Source of the DNA: a virus
DNA: 42,210 nucleotides
IMG/VR virus record: IMGVR_UViG_3300031730_000011
Span: 1 to 42,210 of that record
Strand: one strand, 5' to 3'
In this document: positions 1-6,750 of the stretch, one piece after another
Numbering within the stretch: the stretch's first letter is position 1
How the letters are laid out: each line of letters opens with the position of its first letter
Program-made: the position numbers and the translations under genes
The notes under the pieces: model-generated
Databases searched by the model: none
The model's input: the letters and a program-made list of their open reading frames with translations, nothing else
Told to the model about the DNA's origin: nothing

Positions 1-127
1 GATCATCAACCAGCGCAAAGAGCGAAAGCGCGCCGATAAAGCGCATGGAAGCTGCGGAGTGGGCGTACATGAGACGATGCAGCGCTCCGCCGTCAGTGAG
101 TTGAAGATCACGATGAGCGATCTTTGG
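1..127. repeat. Terminal direct repeat, left copy (circular assembly overlap)
   Basis: Identical over all 127 bases to 42084-42210. A reading frame (the PurZ-like gene) runs unbroken through the joined ends, so this is most simply an assembly overlap of a circular molecule rather than a biological terminal repeat. The length 127 equals a k-mer size commonly used by short-read assemblers. Confidence 0.95.
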
Positions 128-733
128 AACCGCTCCACTGCGCTTCCCGGCAAGATCGCTGAGATATGTGATCGCTACGCCAAGTTCCGCACCGGCCAGT
201 CCATTGACGAGCCCGGTATGGTCGAAATGTTCCTCAAGATGTGCGCGGCCTTCGCGGATGCTGTCCGCCCGGCTGGCATCGGTCAGTGTACCGATCCAAT
301 ATTCGAGGGCGCGCAAGGGCTGCTACTTGACCAGGATCGCACGGAGTTTCACCCGCACGTCACGCATTCCAGTACCGGGATGAAGAACGTCCGAGCGCTT
401 TGCGCGCAAGCCGGGATCGCGGAGGTTGAGACCTACTACGTCTCGCGTACCTACTTGACGCGCCACGGTGCCGGGCCGCTTCCCGGCGAAGATCCGGCCA
501 TGTCATTCGAGGATATGACGAACATCCCACATCCCTGGCAAGGGGTGCTCCGCTTCGCGCCGCTGGATGCTGGACTGCGCGACCGGTGCGCAAAGGACTG
601 CGGCGGCGACTACAAGCTGGTGCTGACCCATTGCGATCAGTTGGAGCCGAATCAACTTGCCGAACTGTATAGCTACGGGCCGACACGCGCAAACGTCAGG
701 GGATGGAAAGACCATGCAGCGAAAGCAAATTAG
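1..733 (+). CDS. purZ: PurZ/PurA-like adenylosuccinate synthetase, 3' part (gene crosses the contig ends)
   Basis: Continuation of the gene that starts at 41755; joined, it is 353 residues, far shorter than bacterial PurA (about 430) and near the size of phage PurZ. This part carries HGSCGVG (residues 125-131, the place of the PurA nucleotide loop), FEGAQG (211-216), PHVTHSSTG (228-236), TRHGAGPLPGE (about 262-272) and a C-terminal SYGPTR. The PurA guanine-recognition motif TKLD is THCD here (319-322), and the Arg-rich aspartate/IMP loop of PurA is replaced by a sequence around PHPWQGVLRF. The family joins L-aspartate to a purine nucleotide using a nucleoside triphosphate; PurA acts on IMP, PurZ on dGMP. 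The changed loops favour the PurZ group. The substrate is inferred, not shown. Confidence 0.85.
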   Translation, partial: IINQRKERKRADKAHGSCGVGVHETMQRSAVSELKITMSDLWNRSTALPGKIAEICDRYAKFRTGQSIDEPGMVEMFLKMCAAFADAVRPAGIGQCTDPIFEGAQGLLLDQDRTEFHPHVTHSSTGMKNVRALCAQAGIAEVETYYVSRTYLTRHGAGPLPGEDPAMSFEDMTNIPHPWQGVLRFAPLDAGLRDRCAKDCGGDYKLVLTHCDQLEPNQLAELYSYGPTRANVRGWKDHAAKAN

Positions 734-759
734 CTCATCGAACAGCGGAGGAGGTGACC

Positions 760-999
760 ATGGCTGACACGATGGCTACCGAGTGGGCTCATTTCGAGCG
801 CGTAGATATCGCGCCGATCGCACCGGAGGTCCAGCGCATGGAGATGCGAAAAGCGTTCTACGCTGGGATAGGGTCCGGCGTGAAACTCAGTCTGCAACGC
901 ACACCGCAGTCGGTTCTGGCCGAGATGAAAGAATACATGGCCGCCGAGGATTCGCGTCGCCAAGGGGATGGGGTACTTCACGGACAGCGGAGGAACTGA
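760..999 (+). CDS. Hypothetical protein, 79 aa
   Basis: Starts at ATG 760 behind a strong Shine-Dalgarno (GGAGGAGG). A longer in-frame start at 703 exists but overlaps purZ and lacks such a site. No recognised domain; a mixed helix-prone sequence with many Glu, Met and Arg. It lies just after purZ and shares a near-identical leader (ACAGCGGAGGA) and first codons (M-A-D) with the next gene. Likely cotranscribed with purZ and int. Confidence 0.7.
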   Translation: MADTMATEWAHFERVDIAPIAPEVQRMEMRKAFYAGIGSGVKLSLQRTPQSVLAEMKEYMAAEDSRRQGDGVLHGQRRN

Positions 1000-1001
1000 G
1001 C

Positions 1002-1151
1002 ATGGCTGACCCACTGGCGTATCACCAATGCCCGGTCTGCAAGAAGCCGATGAAGCGCGTGGAGACCGAGAACCATGGTCCAGGCTGGGTGTTCGATTGC
1101 AAATGCTTAGACGCTGTTCCGCCACAGTCTGATGCCGCGGTGAAGCCATGA
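1002..1151 (+). CDS. Small zinc-ribbon-like protein, 49 aa
   Basis: ATG at 1002 follows GCGGAGGAAC. The product has CPVCKKPM near residue 10 and CKC near residue 34, giving two cysteine pairs that could hold zinc. Its stop overlaps the next start (ATGA). Function unknown. Confidence 0.65.
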   Translation: MADPLAYHQCPVCKKPMKRVETENHGPGWVFDCKCLDAVPPQSDAAVKP

Positions 1152-1435
1152 ATAACTATGAATGGCTGGCGCAGCTGAAGTGCAGCAGCCTGAGCGTGCA
1201 CCGGAACGATCACGCGGCGAATTATCTAACCGCCGCGCAGGAAATCGAGCAAGAGCCGGAACACTTCGGCGATACGCCGGCGGCGCTGATCGAGGAAATG
1301 AAGGCCACCAATACGATATGGTGGCTTCAGATCTACCCCAACACGCCAATCAGATTTTCCGCCTGGTACGGGCCTACGCTCGATTCGGTAATCGAACAGG
1401 CACGCGCATACTATGCCGCCGATGAGCATGTCTAA
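1148..1435 (+). CDS. Hypothetical protein, 95 aa
   Basis: ATG overlaps the previous stop (ATGA), typical of translational coupling. Soluble acidic protein with Trp/Tyr clusters (TIWWLQIYP and SAWYGPT) and a regular helix near the C-terminus. No family recognised. Position in the operon suggests an accessory function. Confidence 0.7.
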   Translation: MNNYEWLAQLKCSSLSVHRNDHAANYLTAAQEIEQEPEHFGDTPAALIEEMKATNTIWWLQIYPNTPIRFSAWYGPTLDSVIEQARAYYAADEHV

Positions 1436-1592
1436 GCAAAGCCGCACTTCCTCCGTGCTGCTCGAGTGCGAGAACCCTAAATGCGGCGCAAGGTACCAGT
1501 CGATCAAACCTGGCCTGCGCCGCTGCGATGCCTGCGGCGGGGTGCTGCGGCCGCAGGAGAAAAAGCAGATGCCGCCGGAGAAGCTGGGGTGA
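1428..1592 (+). CDS. Small zinc-ribbon protein, 54 aa
   Basis: Overlaps the preceding gene by 8 bp. Start taken as ATG 1428 (ATG 1422 is in frame and also possible). Cysteines occur as CENPKC and CDAC, a C-x4-C ... C-x2-C pattern typical of a small zinc ribbon. The stop overlaps the GTG start of the HNH gene. Function unknown; DNA or RNA binding is possible. Confidence 0.65.
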   Translation: MSKQSRTSSVLLECENPKCGARYQSIKPGLRRCDACGGVLRPQEKKQMPPEKLG

Positions 1593-1924
1593 GGCATCGT
1601 TGGCGCTGGCCCTATTTTGATCCCGCACTTCGCGCAACGGCCAAAAAAATCTCCGATTACTATGGCGGCGGTCCGGATCCCGACGATGTGCGGCCGCGCG
1701 TTCGCCGCATCAAGCAGCAGACGCCGTGCTGGGTCGATAGGAAGCATCTGCGAACGATGTACCAAATGGCGGCGCGCGTCCGCCGCTGCACGGGCCTGCC
1801 GTATCACCTGGATCACGAGATTCCGCTACATGGGAAACGTGTTAGCGGGCTGCACGTCGGGGCGAACCTGCGAATGCTGCCGGCCTCGCTAAATCAAAAA
1901 AAACATGCCAGGTTCGAGCCGTGA
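1589..1924 (+). CDS. HNH endonuclease-like protein, 111 aa
   Basis: GTG start overlaps the previous stop (GTGA). The C-terminal third reads YHLDHEIPLHGK, then VSGLHVGANLRML, then LNQKKH, the pattern of small HNH nucleases (Asp-His, His-x-x-x-Asn, Asn/Lys). This is one of two HNH proteins in the genome; the other is beside the terminase, so this one is the less likely packaging partner. A homing or accessory nuclease role is possible. The N-terminal half (residues 1-60) is unrecognised. Confidence 0.75.
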   Translation: MRHRWRWPYFDPALRATAKKISDYYGGGPDPDDVRPRVRRIKQQTPCWVDRKHLRTMYQMAARVRRCTGLPYHLDHEIPLHGKRVSGLHVGANLRMLPASLNQKKHARFEP

Positions 1925-2193
1925 TCGGCGACGCCGACTATTTGAAGGCCATGAGCGGGTACAGCCAAAAGGCTTCTGTGGCCCGCTGGTGCCGCAAAAA
2001 TGGCATCCGGTTCTTCCGGAATGCCGACGGCTGGCCAGTGACGACCCCCGCGGCGCTGGACCGGGCCCTCGCCCCTGGTCTAGAGTCGGGGCCCGACTGG
2101 AGTCCCTATGCCAAGGAAGCGCCTGCCCCCAAAGGTTCACGAGAAGGCCGGCCGGTACTACTACGTCGACAAAAACAAATGGCAGGCGCTTAG
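1921..2193 (+). CDS. DUF4224-domain protein (excisionase-like position)
   Basis: GTG start overlaps the previous stop. Residues 6-50 (LKAMSGYSQKASVARWCRKN, then GIRFF, then a DGWPV turn) match the DUF4224 pattern found directly upstream of many phage integrases. The fold resembles small winged-helix DNA-binding proteins, so a directionality or regulatory role in integration is plausible. The reading frame overlaps the integrase by 86 bp, an unusually deep overlap, so the two products are probably coupled. Confidence 0.8.
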   Translation: MIGDADYLKAMSGYSQKASVARWCRKNGIRFFRNADGWPVTTPAALDRALAPGLESGPDWSPYAKEAPAPKGSREGRPVLLRRQKQMAGA

Positions 2194-3025
2194 CCGGGTC
2201 GAGGACGGCATCCGCGAGCTGCACCGCCGGCTCGCCATCCTCACCGATCAGCCGCCGAATACACTGGCCGGGATCTTCACGGCGTACGCCGAATCCGCCC
2301 TGCTCGAGCTGAAGCCGACGACCCAAAAGACCTACGTCTATTTCCTGTTTGGCATCCTCAATCACACGTTCGGGCACCTCCTGCCGAGCGAGGTTGAGCC
2401 CATGCATGTGGCTCAATACCTGGAGAAGCGCAAGCGCGAGGACGCGGCTGTGTCCGGGAATCGGGAACGGGCGGCCCTATCGTCGGTTTTCGAGTTCGCC
2501 ATGCGCCGCGGCTGGGCCCGGTCGAACCCGTGCCGCGGGGTGCGGAGGAACCGCGAAACGCCCAGCAAGACCCTGATCGAATCCAAGGATCTGCGTAGTG
2601 GCATGGACCGGGCGCCGGCACACTTTGCCCGGGTGATGCAGTTCGCCTATCTGACCGGCGTCCGGATGAGCGAGGCGATCGCCATGACCTATGCCGCAGT
2701 GACCCCGGCCGGCATCGAGTTCATCGAGAGCAAGACCGGCAAGCCGCGACTGATCGAGTGGTCGCCGCTGCTGCGCCAGGTGGTGCGGGATATCTGCGAC
2801 GGGCGGGTTCTAGGACCAACTGACGCTTTGCTGGTCAATCGCTTCGGCAAGCCCCTGACGCAGTGGGGAATTATCTCCAATATGCGGCGGCTGAACGTGG
2901 AATGGAGCTTCCGGGATATTCGCCCGAAGGCTCAGACCGATGGCGGGGACCGGAACGTGCTGGGGCATACCGGGCAGATGCGCGGGGTGTATACGCGGGC
3001 GAAGCGGACCAAGCCGACGCGGTGA
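2108..3025 (+). CDS. int: Tyrosine-recombinase integrase, 305 aa
   Basis: Catalyses site-specific recombination between attP and the host tRNA gene. Visible parts: an N-terminal arm-binding region (1-50), a core-binding domain (about 50-150) and a catalytic domain with Arg186 (TGVRMSE), Lys209/212 (SKTGK), the box FRDIR (Arg269 in the usual His place, Arg272), LGH with His287, and the nucleophile Tyr295. The His-to-Arg change in the second box also occurs in other phage integrases. Start ATG 2108 gives the usual PRKR beginning. The attP core lies about 60 bp past the stop. Confidence 0.95.
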   Translation: MPRKRLPPKVHEKAGRYYYVDKNKWQALSRVEDGIRELHRRLAILTDQPPNTLAGIFTAYAESALLELKPTTQKTYVYFLFGILNHTFGHLLPSEVEPMHVAQYLEKRKREDAAVSGNRERAALSSVFEFAMRRGWARSNPCRGVRRNRETPSKTLIESKDLRSGMDRAPAHFARVMQFAYLTGVRMSEAIAMTYAAVTPAGIEFIESKTGKPRLIEWSPLLRQVVRDICDGRVLGPTDALLVNRFGKPLTQWGIISNMRRLNVEWSFRDIRPKAQTDGGDRNVLGHTGQMRGVYTRAKRTKPTR

Positions 3026-3086
3026 GCTTAGAAAATAGCGGGGTTCTTAGAAGGATTGGCGGAAAACGACGCGTAAGTGATTGAAT

Positions 3087-3131
3087 TGGTGGGCCGTGTA
3101 GGGATCGAACCTACGACCAATTGATTAAGAG
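3087..3131 (-). other. attP: attP core: 3' part of a tRNA-Lys(CTT) gene
   Basis: On the minus strand this reads from the anticodon loop CTCTTAA through the variable region, a complete T arm (GTAGG-TTCGATC-CCTAC) to CCCACCA. The 5' half of a tRNA is absent: the bases before the loop cannot form the anticodon stem. A tRNA 3' fragment beside an integrase is the classic attP of a phage that integrates into a tRNA and restores its 3' end. Predicted attB: the host tRNA-Lys with anticodon CUU. Confidence 0.92.
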
Positions 3132-3159
3132 CCAGTCGCTCGAATCGCTAAACGCCTGT

Positions 3160-3225
3160 ATTTACAGTGCTCCACGTGGAGCAATTTCTAAGGACCTTAG
3201 AGGTTCACCCTCAATTTACAGCGCT
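3160..3225. repeat. Direct repeats ATTTACAG(T/C)GCT flanking attP: candidate integrase arm sites
   Basis: Two 12-bp copies differing at one base, at 3160-3171 and 3214-3225, 54 bp apart and 30-100 bp from the attP core. Position and spacing suit arm-type binding sites for the integrase N-terminal domain. No further copy was seen on the other side of the core. Confidence 0.5.
3168..3183. repeat. 16-bp perfect palindrome beside attP
   Basis: TGCTCCACGTGGAGCA reads the same on both strands. It has no loop and no T run, so it is not a terminator. It overlaps the first arm-like repeat and could be a site for a dimeric protein such as the DUF4224 product or a host factor. Confidence 0.6.
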
Positions 3226-3247
3226 TACGCGCCGTCGCTTAGAGGGA

Positions 3248-3463
3248 TCACCGCTGCCAGAACTTGAACGCCCTCAAGATCATGCTATCGCTCGCTTCCG
3301 ACTCGGTGACCTCGATCGGCTCGGGCCGCGGATGCACCACATCGCGCACGCTCAGACGCACGGCGCCGCTTCCATTCACGGTCGCGCCCTTCGAGGGCGG
3401 CAGGCGCTTGTGCGATGGCCTGGGCGCGGTCTTACGGTCGAGGTAGGAGTACCAGTCGCTCAT
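3248..3463 (-). CDS. Hypothetical protein at the end of the late operon, 71 aa
   Basis: Start taken at ATG 3463, which overlaps the Rz stop (ATGA); ATG 3475 is also in frame. Basic N-terminal half (KTAPRPSHKRLPPSKG), acidic stretch (EVTESEASDS) and a short aromatic C-terminus. No signal peptide or membrane segment. Last gene of the leftward late operon. Confidence 0.6.
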   Translation of the reverse strand: MSDWYSYLDRKTAPRPSHKRLPPSKGATVNGSGAVRLSVRDVVHPRPEPIEVTESEASDSMILRAFKFWQR

Positions 3464-3945
3464 TTCGCCGGCCATTCCGCATCTTCCTGCCGATAATCCG
3501 CCATGACCTTCTCGAGCTGCCGCTTCAGGGCTTCGATGCCTGGCCGGATATCGCGTTCTCGATCCACTCGCTCACGTCGCCCTTCTGGGGGATCGGCAAC
3601 GCCGCCACTGGCTTCTCCTTCGGCGCCGGACACGGTACCGATACGTAGCGGACCTGGGTCGGAGCACACGAACACAGGAGTGCGAAGAGCGGGAGCGGAA
3701 TCAATCGATACGATGACTTTGGCATGTGTGGCTTCCGTTGCGTGATCTCGCGCCGCCGTGGCGGCCGCTGAGGCGCGCTCCGCTAGAACGGCCGTTGCTA
3801 TGGTTTGAGATTGCTCCGCTCTATCGGCTTCTAATGCGGCCGTGGGACCCAACCCGCCGAGGTAATATCCTGTGCCGGCGGCGATCGAGAGCAGCGCCAG
3901 CGCCACGCCCACCTCAATATAGATCGCATACGGATTCAGCGTCAC
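3460..3945 (-). CDS. Rz: Rz-like i-spanin, 161 aa
   Basis: GTG start 3945 overlaps the stop of the preceding gene (GTGA). An N-terminal membrane segment (about residues 8-30, VGVALALLSIAAGTGYYLGG) is followed by an Ala/Glu-rich helical periplasmic region, as in inner-membrane spanins that help disrupt the outer membrane at lysis. The nested out-of-frame Rz1 lipoprotein strongly supports the call. It follows the endolysin and holin candidates in the operon. Confidence 0.82.
   Translation of the reverse strand: MTLNPYAIYIEVGVALALLSIAAGTGYYLGGLGPTAALEADRAEQSQTIATAVLAERASAAATAARDHATEATHAKVIVSIDSAPALRTPVFVCSDPGPLRIGTVSGAEGEASGGVADPPEGRRERVDRERDIRPGIEALKRQLEKVMADYRQEDAEWPAK
3525..3725 (-). CDS. 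Rz1: Rz1-like o-spanin lipoprotein, 66 aa, nested inside Rz
   Basis: Lies wholly within Rz in another frame. It has a short signal sequence ending in LLCSC, with Cys20 (preceded by Ser) the likely lipidated residue, followed by a Pro-rich stretch (VPCPAPKEKPVAALPIP). This matches outer-membrane spanin lipoproteins that pair with Rz across the periplasm. Confidence 0.85.
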   Translation of the reverse strand: MPKSSYRLIPLPLFALLCSCAPTQVRYVSVPCPAPKEKPVAALPIPQKGDVSEWIENAISGQASKP

Positions 3946-4367
3946 GGCGCAGGCGGCTTGCGGTCGAACCACGCACGGACCTGGGCGCCGACTGTCCGCA
4001 CTTCGCCGGCCAGGGCATCGACCACGCCGATGAGCCATTGCAGGCGCGTCTTGTGGACCGTCAGCTGTCCGCGGAACTCCTTGTTGTCGCGCGCCTGTTC
4101 CTCGACGAAGTTCGTAATGCGGATCTTGGTCATCTCGGCGTCATGGCGGATGGCGTCCACCGCGTGCGAGACGTGGCGCCGCGTCGCATCGTTCTGATCC
4201 GTGACGACCTGTTTCAGGGTTTCCCCGTTATCGGTCGCCCCCTCGGCAAGGCGATCGCTGATCTGATTCAGCCGACGGCGATGCCGCAGCACGAGAATGA
4301 GCAGCAACAGCACCAGCGCAAAGGTGACGCTGGACAGCTCGAGGATAGTCAGTTCACGATCCATCAC
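3942..4367 (-). CDS. Membrane-anchored coiled-coil protein, holin-region, about 141 aa
   Basis: Start GTG 4367 or ATG 4364, both at the stop of the upstream gene. One strong hydrophobic segment near the N-terminus (about residues 12-28, SVTFALVLLLLILVL) and then a long charged helical region (40-125). It lies between a second membrane protein and Rz in the lysis cassette. It could be a holin, antiholin or lysis regulator; sequence alone does not decide. Confidence 0.7.
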   Translation of the reverse strand: MMDRELTILELSSVTFALVLLLLILVLRHRRRLNQISDRLAEGATDNGETLKQVVTDQNDATRRHVSHAVDAIRHDAEMTKIRITNFVEEQARDNKEFRGQLTVHKTRLQWLIGVVDALAGEVRTVGAQVRAWFDRKPPAP

Positions 4368-4738
4368 GTATGTAAACCCTTCCAGGCCAGCATAGCCACG
4401 ACTTTAATGCCCCAGAGCACGCCTAGACCGAGGGCACCCAGGGCGCCATTGATCGCGAATCTCATCCAATCGAACGCCGTCTTCTGGACCTTCGCCTCGA
4501 GTATCCGATGGACGCCCGACTCGGTTTGCCAGTTCACCCTCTCCTGCTCGAGCGCTACGACGCGCATTTGCAGCCGCGCGTGCGCTTCCTCCAACTCGCT
4601 GATCGGCTGGGTGATTTGCTCGATGGCAAGATCGGCGTGGCCGTCTTCGATCAGTGCAGTGCGTATTTTTTGCGTGATCGAGAAATCGGTGACCGGCGAG
4701 ATGGCCCTATACCGGCCTTTCACGGTTCGCCCAGTCAT
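4364..4738 (-). CDS. Tail-anchored membrane protein of the lysis cassette, about 124 aa
   Basis: Start uncertain: ATG 4738 or GTG 4723, both overlapping the gene at 4707-4889. The central region is a coiled coil (LEEAHARLQMRVVALEQERV) and the last 35 residues form a hydrophobic segment (FAINGALGALGLGVLWGIKV). Stop overlaps the next gene. Candidate holin or holin partner. Confidence 0.6.
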   Translation of the reverse strand: MTGRTVKGRYRAISPVTDFSITQKIRTALIEDGHADLAIEQITQPISELEEAHARLQMRVVALEQERVNWQTESGVHRILEAKVQKTAFDWMRFAINGALGALGLGVLWGIKVVAMLAWKGLHT

Positions 4739-4889
4739 TGTAGTGGCCGACGAGTGCGACCGCGATGCCAAGGGCCACCGTGCGCCAGCCCTGGCCCTGC
4801 ACGCCCTGGATGGCGCCCAAAACAACGCCCGCGTAACCCGTGACTTTCGTCCGGTTGTCATGAAGCCACGTGAGCGCCGCCTTGAGCAT
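4707..4889 (-). CDS. Small membrane protein, candidate holin, 60 aa
   Basis: Two hydrophobic stretches (about 17-30 and 37-50: VTGYAGVVLGAIQGV and TVALGIAVALVGHY) with charged ends suggest two membrane passes, typical of small class II or III holins. It is the first gene after the endolysin. No clear ribosome site precedes ATG 4889, so expression may be low. Confidence 0.6.
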   Translation of the reverse strand: MLKAALTWLHDNRTKVTGYAGVVLGAIQGVQGQGWRTVALGIAVALVGHYNDWANRERPV

Positions 4890-4997
4890 AGGCGACGTTA
4901 TACGGGCGGTCAGATCCTTTCAGTGCGAGCGACGTCATAGATCCTCGTCCGGTTCTCCGTATGAGTCGAGAACTGAGCGCTGTGCACGCTCGGGCGT

Positions 4998-5411
4998 TTA
5001 GGCGATTCCGGTCAGCAATATCTTCGCCAACGGATTGTAGCGACTCGGCAATTCTCGCGCTGCATCAGAGTCGAGACACTCGTCATGCGCCGCCTGCCAG
5101 TTCTTCGCACCGATCGCGGCGAGCATCTTGGGGAAATGGAGCAGCCCTTCGACGCCGCCGTTGAATGCGATCTCGATCACTACTGACATGCGGGGATCGT
5201 CGAGGCCCTTGGCCCACCAGAAACCGGCGAGCGCATCAGCGCGCTCAGCCATCTGTTCGCGATAAAGTGCCCGGGCTGCCCGCAGGCTGATTCCGGCGTC
5301 GATGTTGAAGCCGATCCCGATCGTCTCCTTTCCTCGCGTATCAAGGTACTTATGCGACCGGAATCCTTCGGAGGGTTCCGCTCGCGCCTCCGCAATGTCA
5401 ATGGCATTCAT
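4998..5411 (-). CDS. T4-type lysozyme endolysin (GH24), 137 aa
   Basis: Hydrolyses the glycan strand of peptidoglycan. The catalytic signature is complete: Glu15 (SEGFRSHKYLD), Asp24 and Thr30 with the same spacing (E-x8-D-x5-T) as T4 lysozyme Glu11/Asp20/Thr26. No signal peptide or anchor, so it needs a holin. ATG 5411 overlaps the upstream stop. Shorter than T4 lysozyme (164), near the size of many phage GH24 enzymes. Confidence 0.93.
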   Translation of the reverse strand: MNAIDIAEARAEPSEGFRSHKYLDTRGKETIGIGFNIDAGISLRAARALYREQMAERADALAGFWWAKGLDDPRMSVVIEIAFNGGVEGLLHFPKMLAAIGAKNWQAAHDECLDSDAARELPSRYNPLAKILLTGIA

Positions 5412-5569
5412 CGGTCACCCTTGAGAGGCAGTGGTGTCTCGTGCATTTCCGCGAGCAGCGCGGCGGCGGCTTCGAGGTCGTCACGATCCGGGATGTCTGC
5501 CACTGTCTGCGCGAGCCGGCGAAGGGTCAGCGCCAGCTCGCGCGGCGATTTTACGAATGGCGGCCTCAT
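5408..5569 (-). CDS. Hypothetical protein, 53 aa
   Basis: ATG 5569 overlaps the stop of the receptor-binding gene (ATGA) and its stop overlaps the endolysin start, so it is tightly packed in the operon. Sequence is helical and charged (ALTLRRLAQTVADIPDRDD, then an Ala-rich helix). Function unknown. Confidence 0.7.
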   Translation of the reverse strand: MRPPFVKSPRELALTLRRLAQTVADIPDRDDLEAAAALLAEMHETPLPLKGDR

Positions 5570-6750
5570 GCGGTTTGCTCGAACTTGTCGAAGATCGCGC
5601 GCGCAGTACTGGAATTATCTACATACAATCCCCAATCGGTCGGCGCGGCTCCAAGGAACGTCGCTGCTGCCTGGGTGGCCAATACGTTGAAGGTCCCAGG
5701 AATACCGGTAAGGCTCTGATTGAAACTCAAGGTCGTGCCGTCGAAGGTGATCTGCAGATAAACCGGGACGGAGTCGCTCGTGCCCGCAGCTTGCCAGGTT
5801 CCACCAAGAAAGACATTTGAATTGAAAGTCGTCGCGTTCGTGAGCGCCTGCACCAGAAATTGCGTGAGACTGTAGACAGTGAAAATGATCAGTTTCCCGC
5901 TAACGCTTTCGCGCAGCGCAAGACCTCCATAATGGCTAGATCCGCCATTGAACATCGACAGCCGGCATTGTATCGACCAGGTGCTCCCGCTCACCGGCTG
6001 AAGCAAAAAGCAGCCCCGGGGAGTGGAATTGTCCGGAGTGAGGACCAATGATCCTCTTTGCTGGATTGCTGTTGATGCACCCTGATTGAGCCATGACCAG
6101 GCGGCCGCACCCGAAAAGCGCGTGCCTGCCGTATCGATAGCCGTTCCATTCGCTTCCTCAAAATCATCGTTGGCTGCGAATGGCGCAACCCCCGCATCAT
6201 GGGTCAAAGGCGTCACATTGTAGGGATTCGACCCGCCTCCGCCCGACATCGTAGCCGTCGCATGTCCTGCGCTCGGAGAAGTTACCGTCGCACCGACGAA
6301 TAGAAGATCAGTGACATTGGCGACGCTCGTCGAGCCATCGGTGACCGTAAGCGATCCGGGTGCTGAAATGTCTACGTCGGCCACGCTGCCGCTCGATGCG
6401 GTAACGGTTGCGCCGCTGGTAAAGCGAATCTTCGTGATATTGGTGACGTCAGTGATTCCGTCAGTCACATCGATCGGTGATCCGCCACCACCTGAACCAC
6501 CGCCGCCGCTCGATGCATCTATCTGGATCACGGCAACGTCATCCGTCTCATGAGTAACGGTTGCGCCCATGAATTTCAATTCGCGCGCTTGGCGCACGAT
6601 CGGTGGACTGGTCGATACATCGCTCACCGCAATGCCGATACCCAGGCCCACCGCCTCGTCGATCTTGTTCCATGCGTCATTGATCTTTACTTCCGGCTGC
6701 GCCTGCGACGGATCGAGATATTGCAGATCGAGGTTCGGTGTACCGCTCAT
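5566..6750 (-). CDS. Tail fibre / receptor-binding protein candidate, 394 aa
   Basis: Follows the large tail-tip gene with an ATGA overlap. N-terminal 60 residues resemble a tail-attachment region (NDAWNKIDEAVG), then Gly/Ser linkers (SSGGGGSGGGGSP and SGGGGSNP) separate two short related beta repeats (VTDGITDVTNITKIRFTSGA and VTDGSTSVANVTDLLFVGA). The last 190 residues form a beta-rich module with many Trp/Phe that looks like a jelly-roll or lectin-type binding head. Likely the host-recognition protein. Confidence 0.72.
   Translation of the reverse strand: MSGTPNLDLQYLDPSQAQPEVKINDAWNKIDEAVGLGIGIAVSDVSTSPPIVRQARELKFMGATVTHETDDVAVIQIDASSGGGGSGGGGSPIDVTDGITDVTNITKIRFTSGATVTASSGSVADVDISAPGSLTVTDGSTSVANVTDLLFVGATVTSPSAGHATATMSGGGGSNPYNVTPLTHDAGVAPFAANDDFEEANGTAIDTAGTRFSGAAAWSWLNQGASTAIQQRGSLVLTPDNSTPRGCFLLQPVSGSTWSIQCRLSMFNGGSSHYGGLALRESVSGKLIIFTVYSLTQFLVQALTNATTFNSNVFLGGTWQAAGTSDSVPVYLQITFDGTTLSFNQSLTGIPGTFNVLATQAAATFLGAAPTDWGLYVDNSSTARAIFDKFEQTA

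Noticed and set aside
3087-3131. A full tRNA-Lys gene
   Set aside because: The 5' half is missing and the anticodon stem cannot form; it is an attP fragment.
3168-3183. Terminator at the 16-bp palindrome
   Set aside because: No loop and no T run on either strand.
3726-4940. 404-codon plus-strand protein
   Set aside because: Arg/Pro-rich antisense shadow of the lysis genes.
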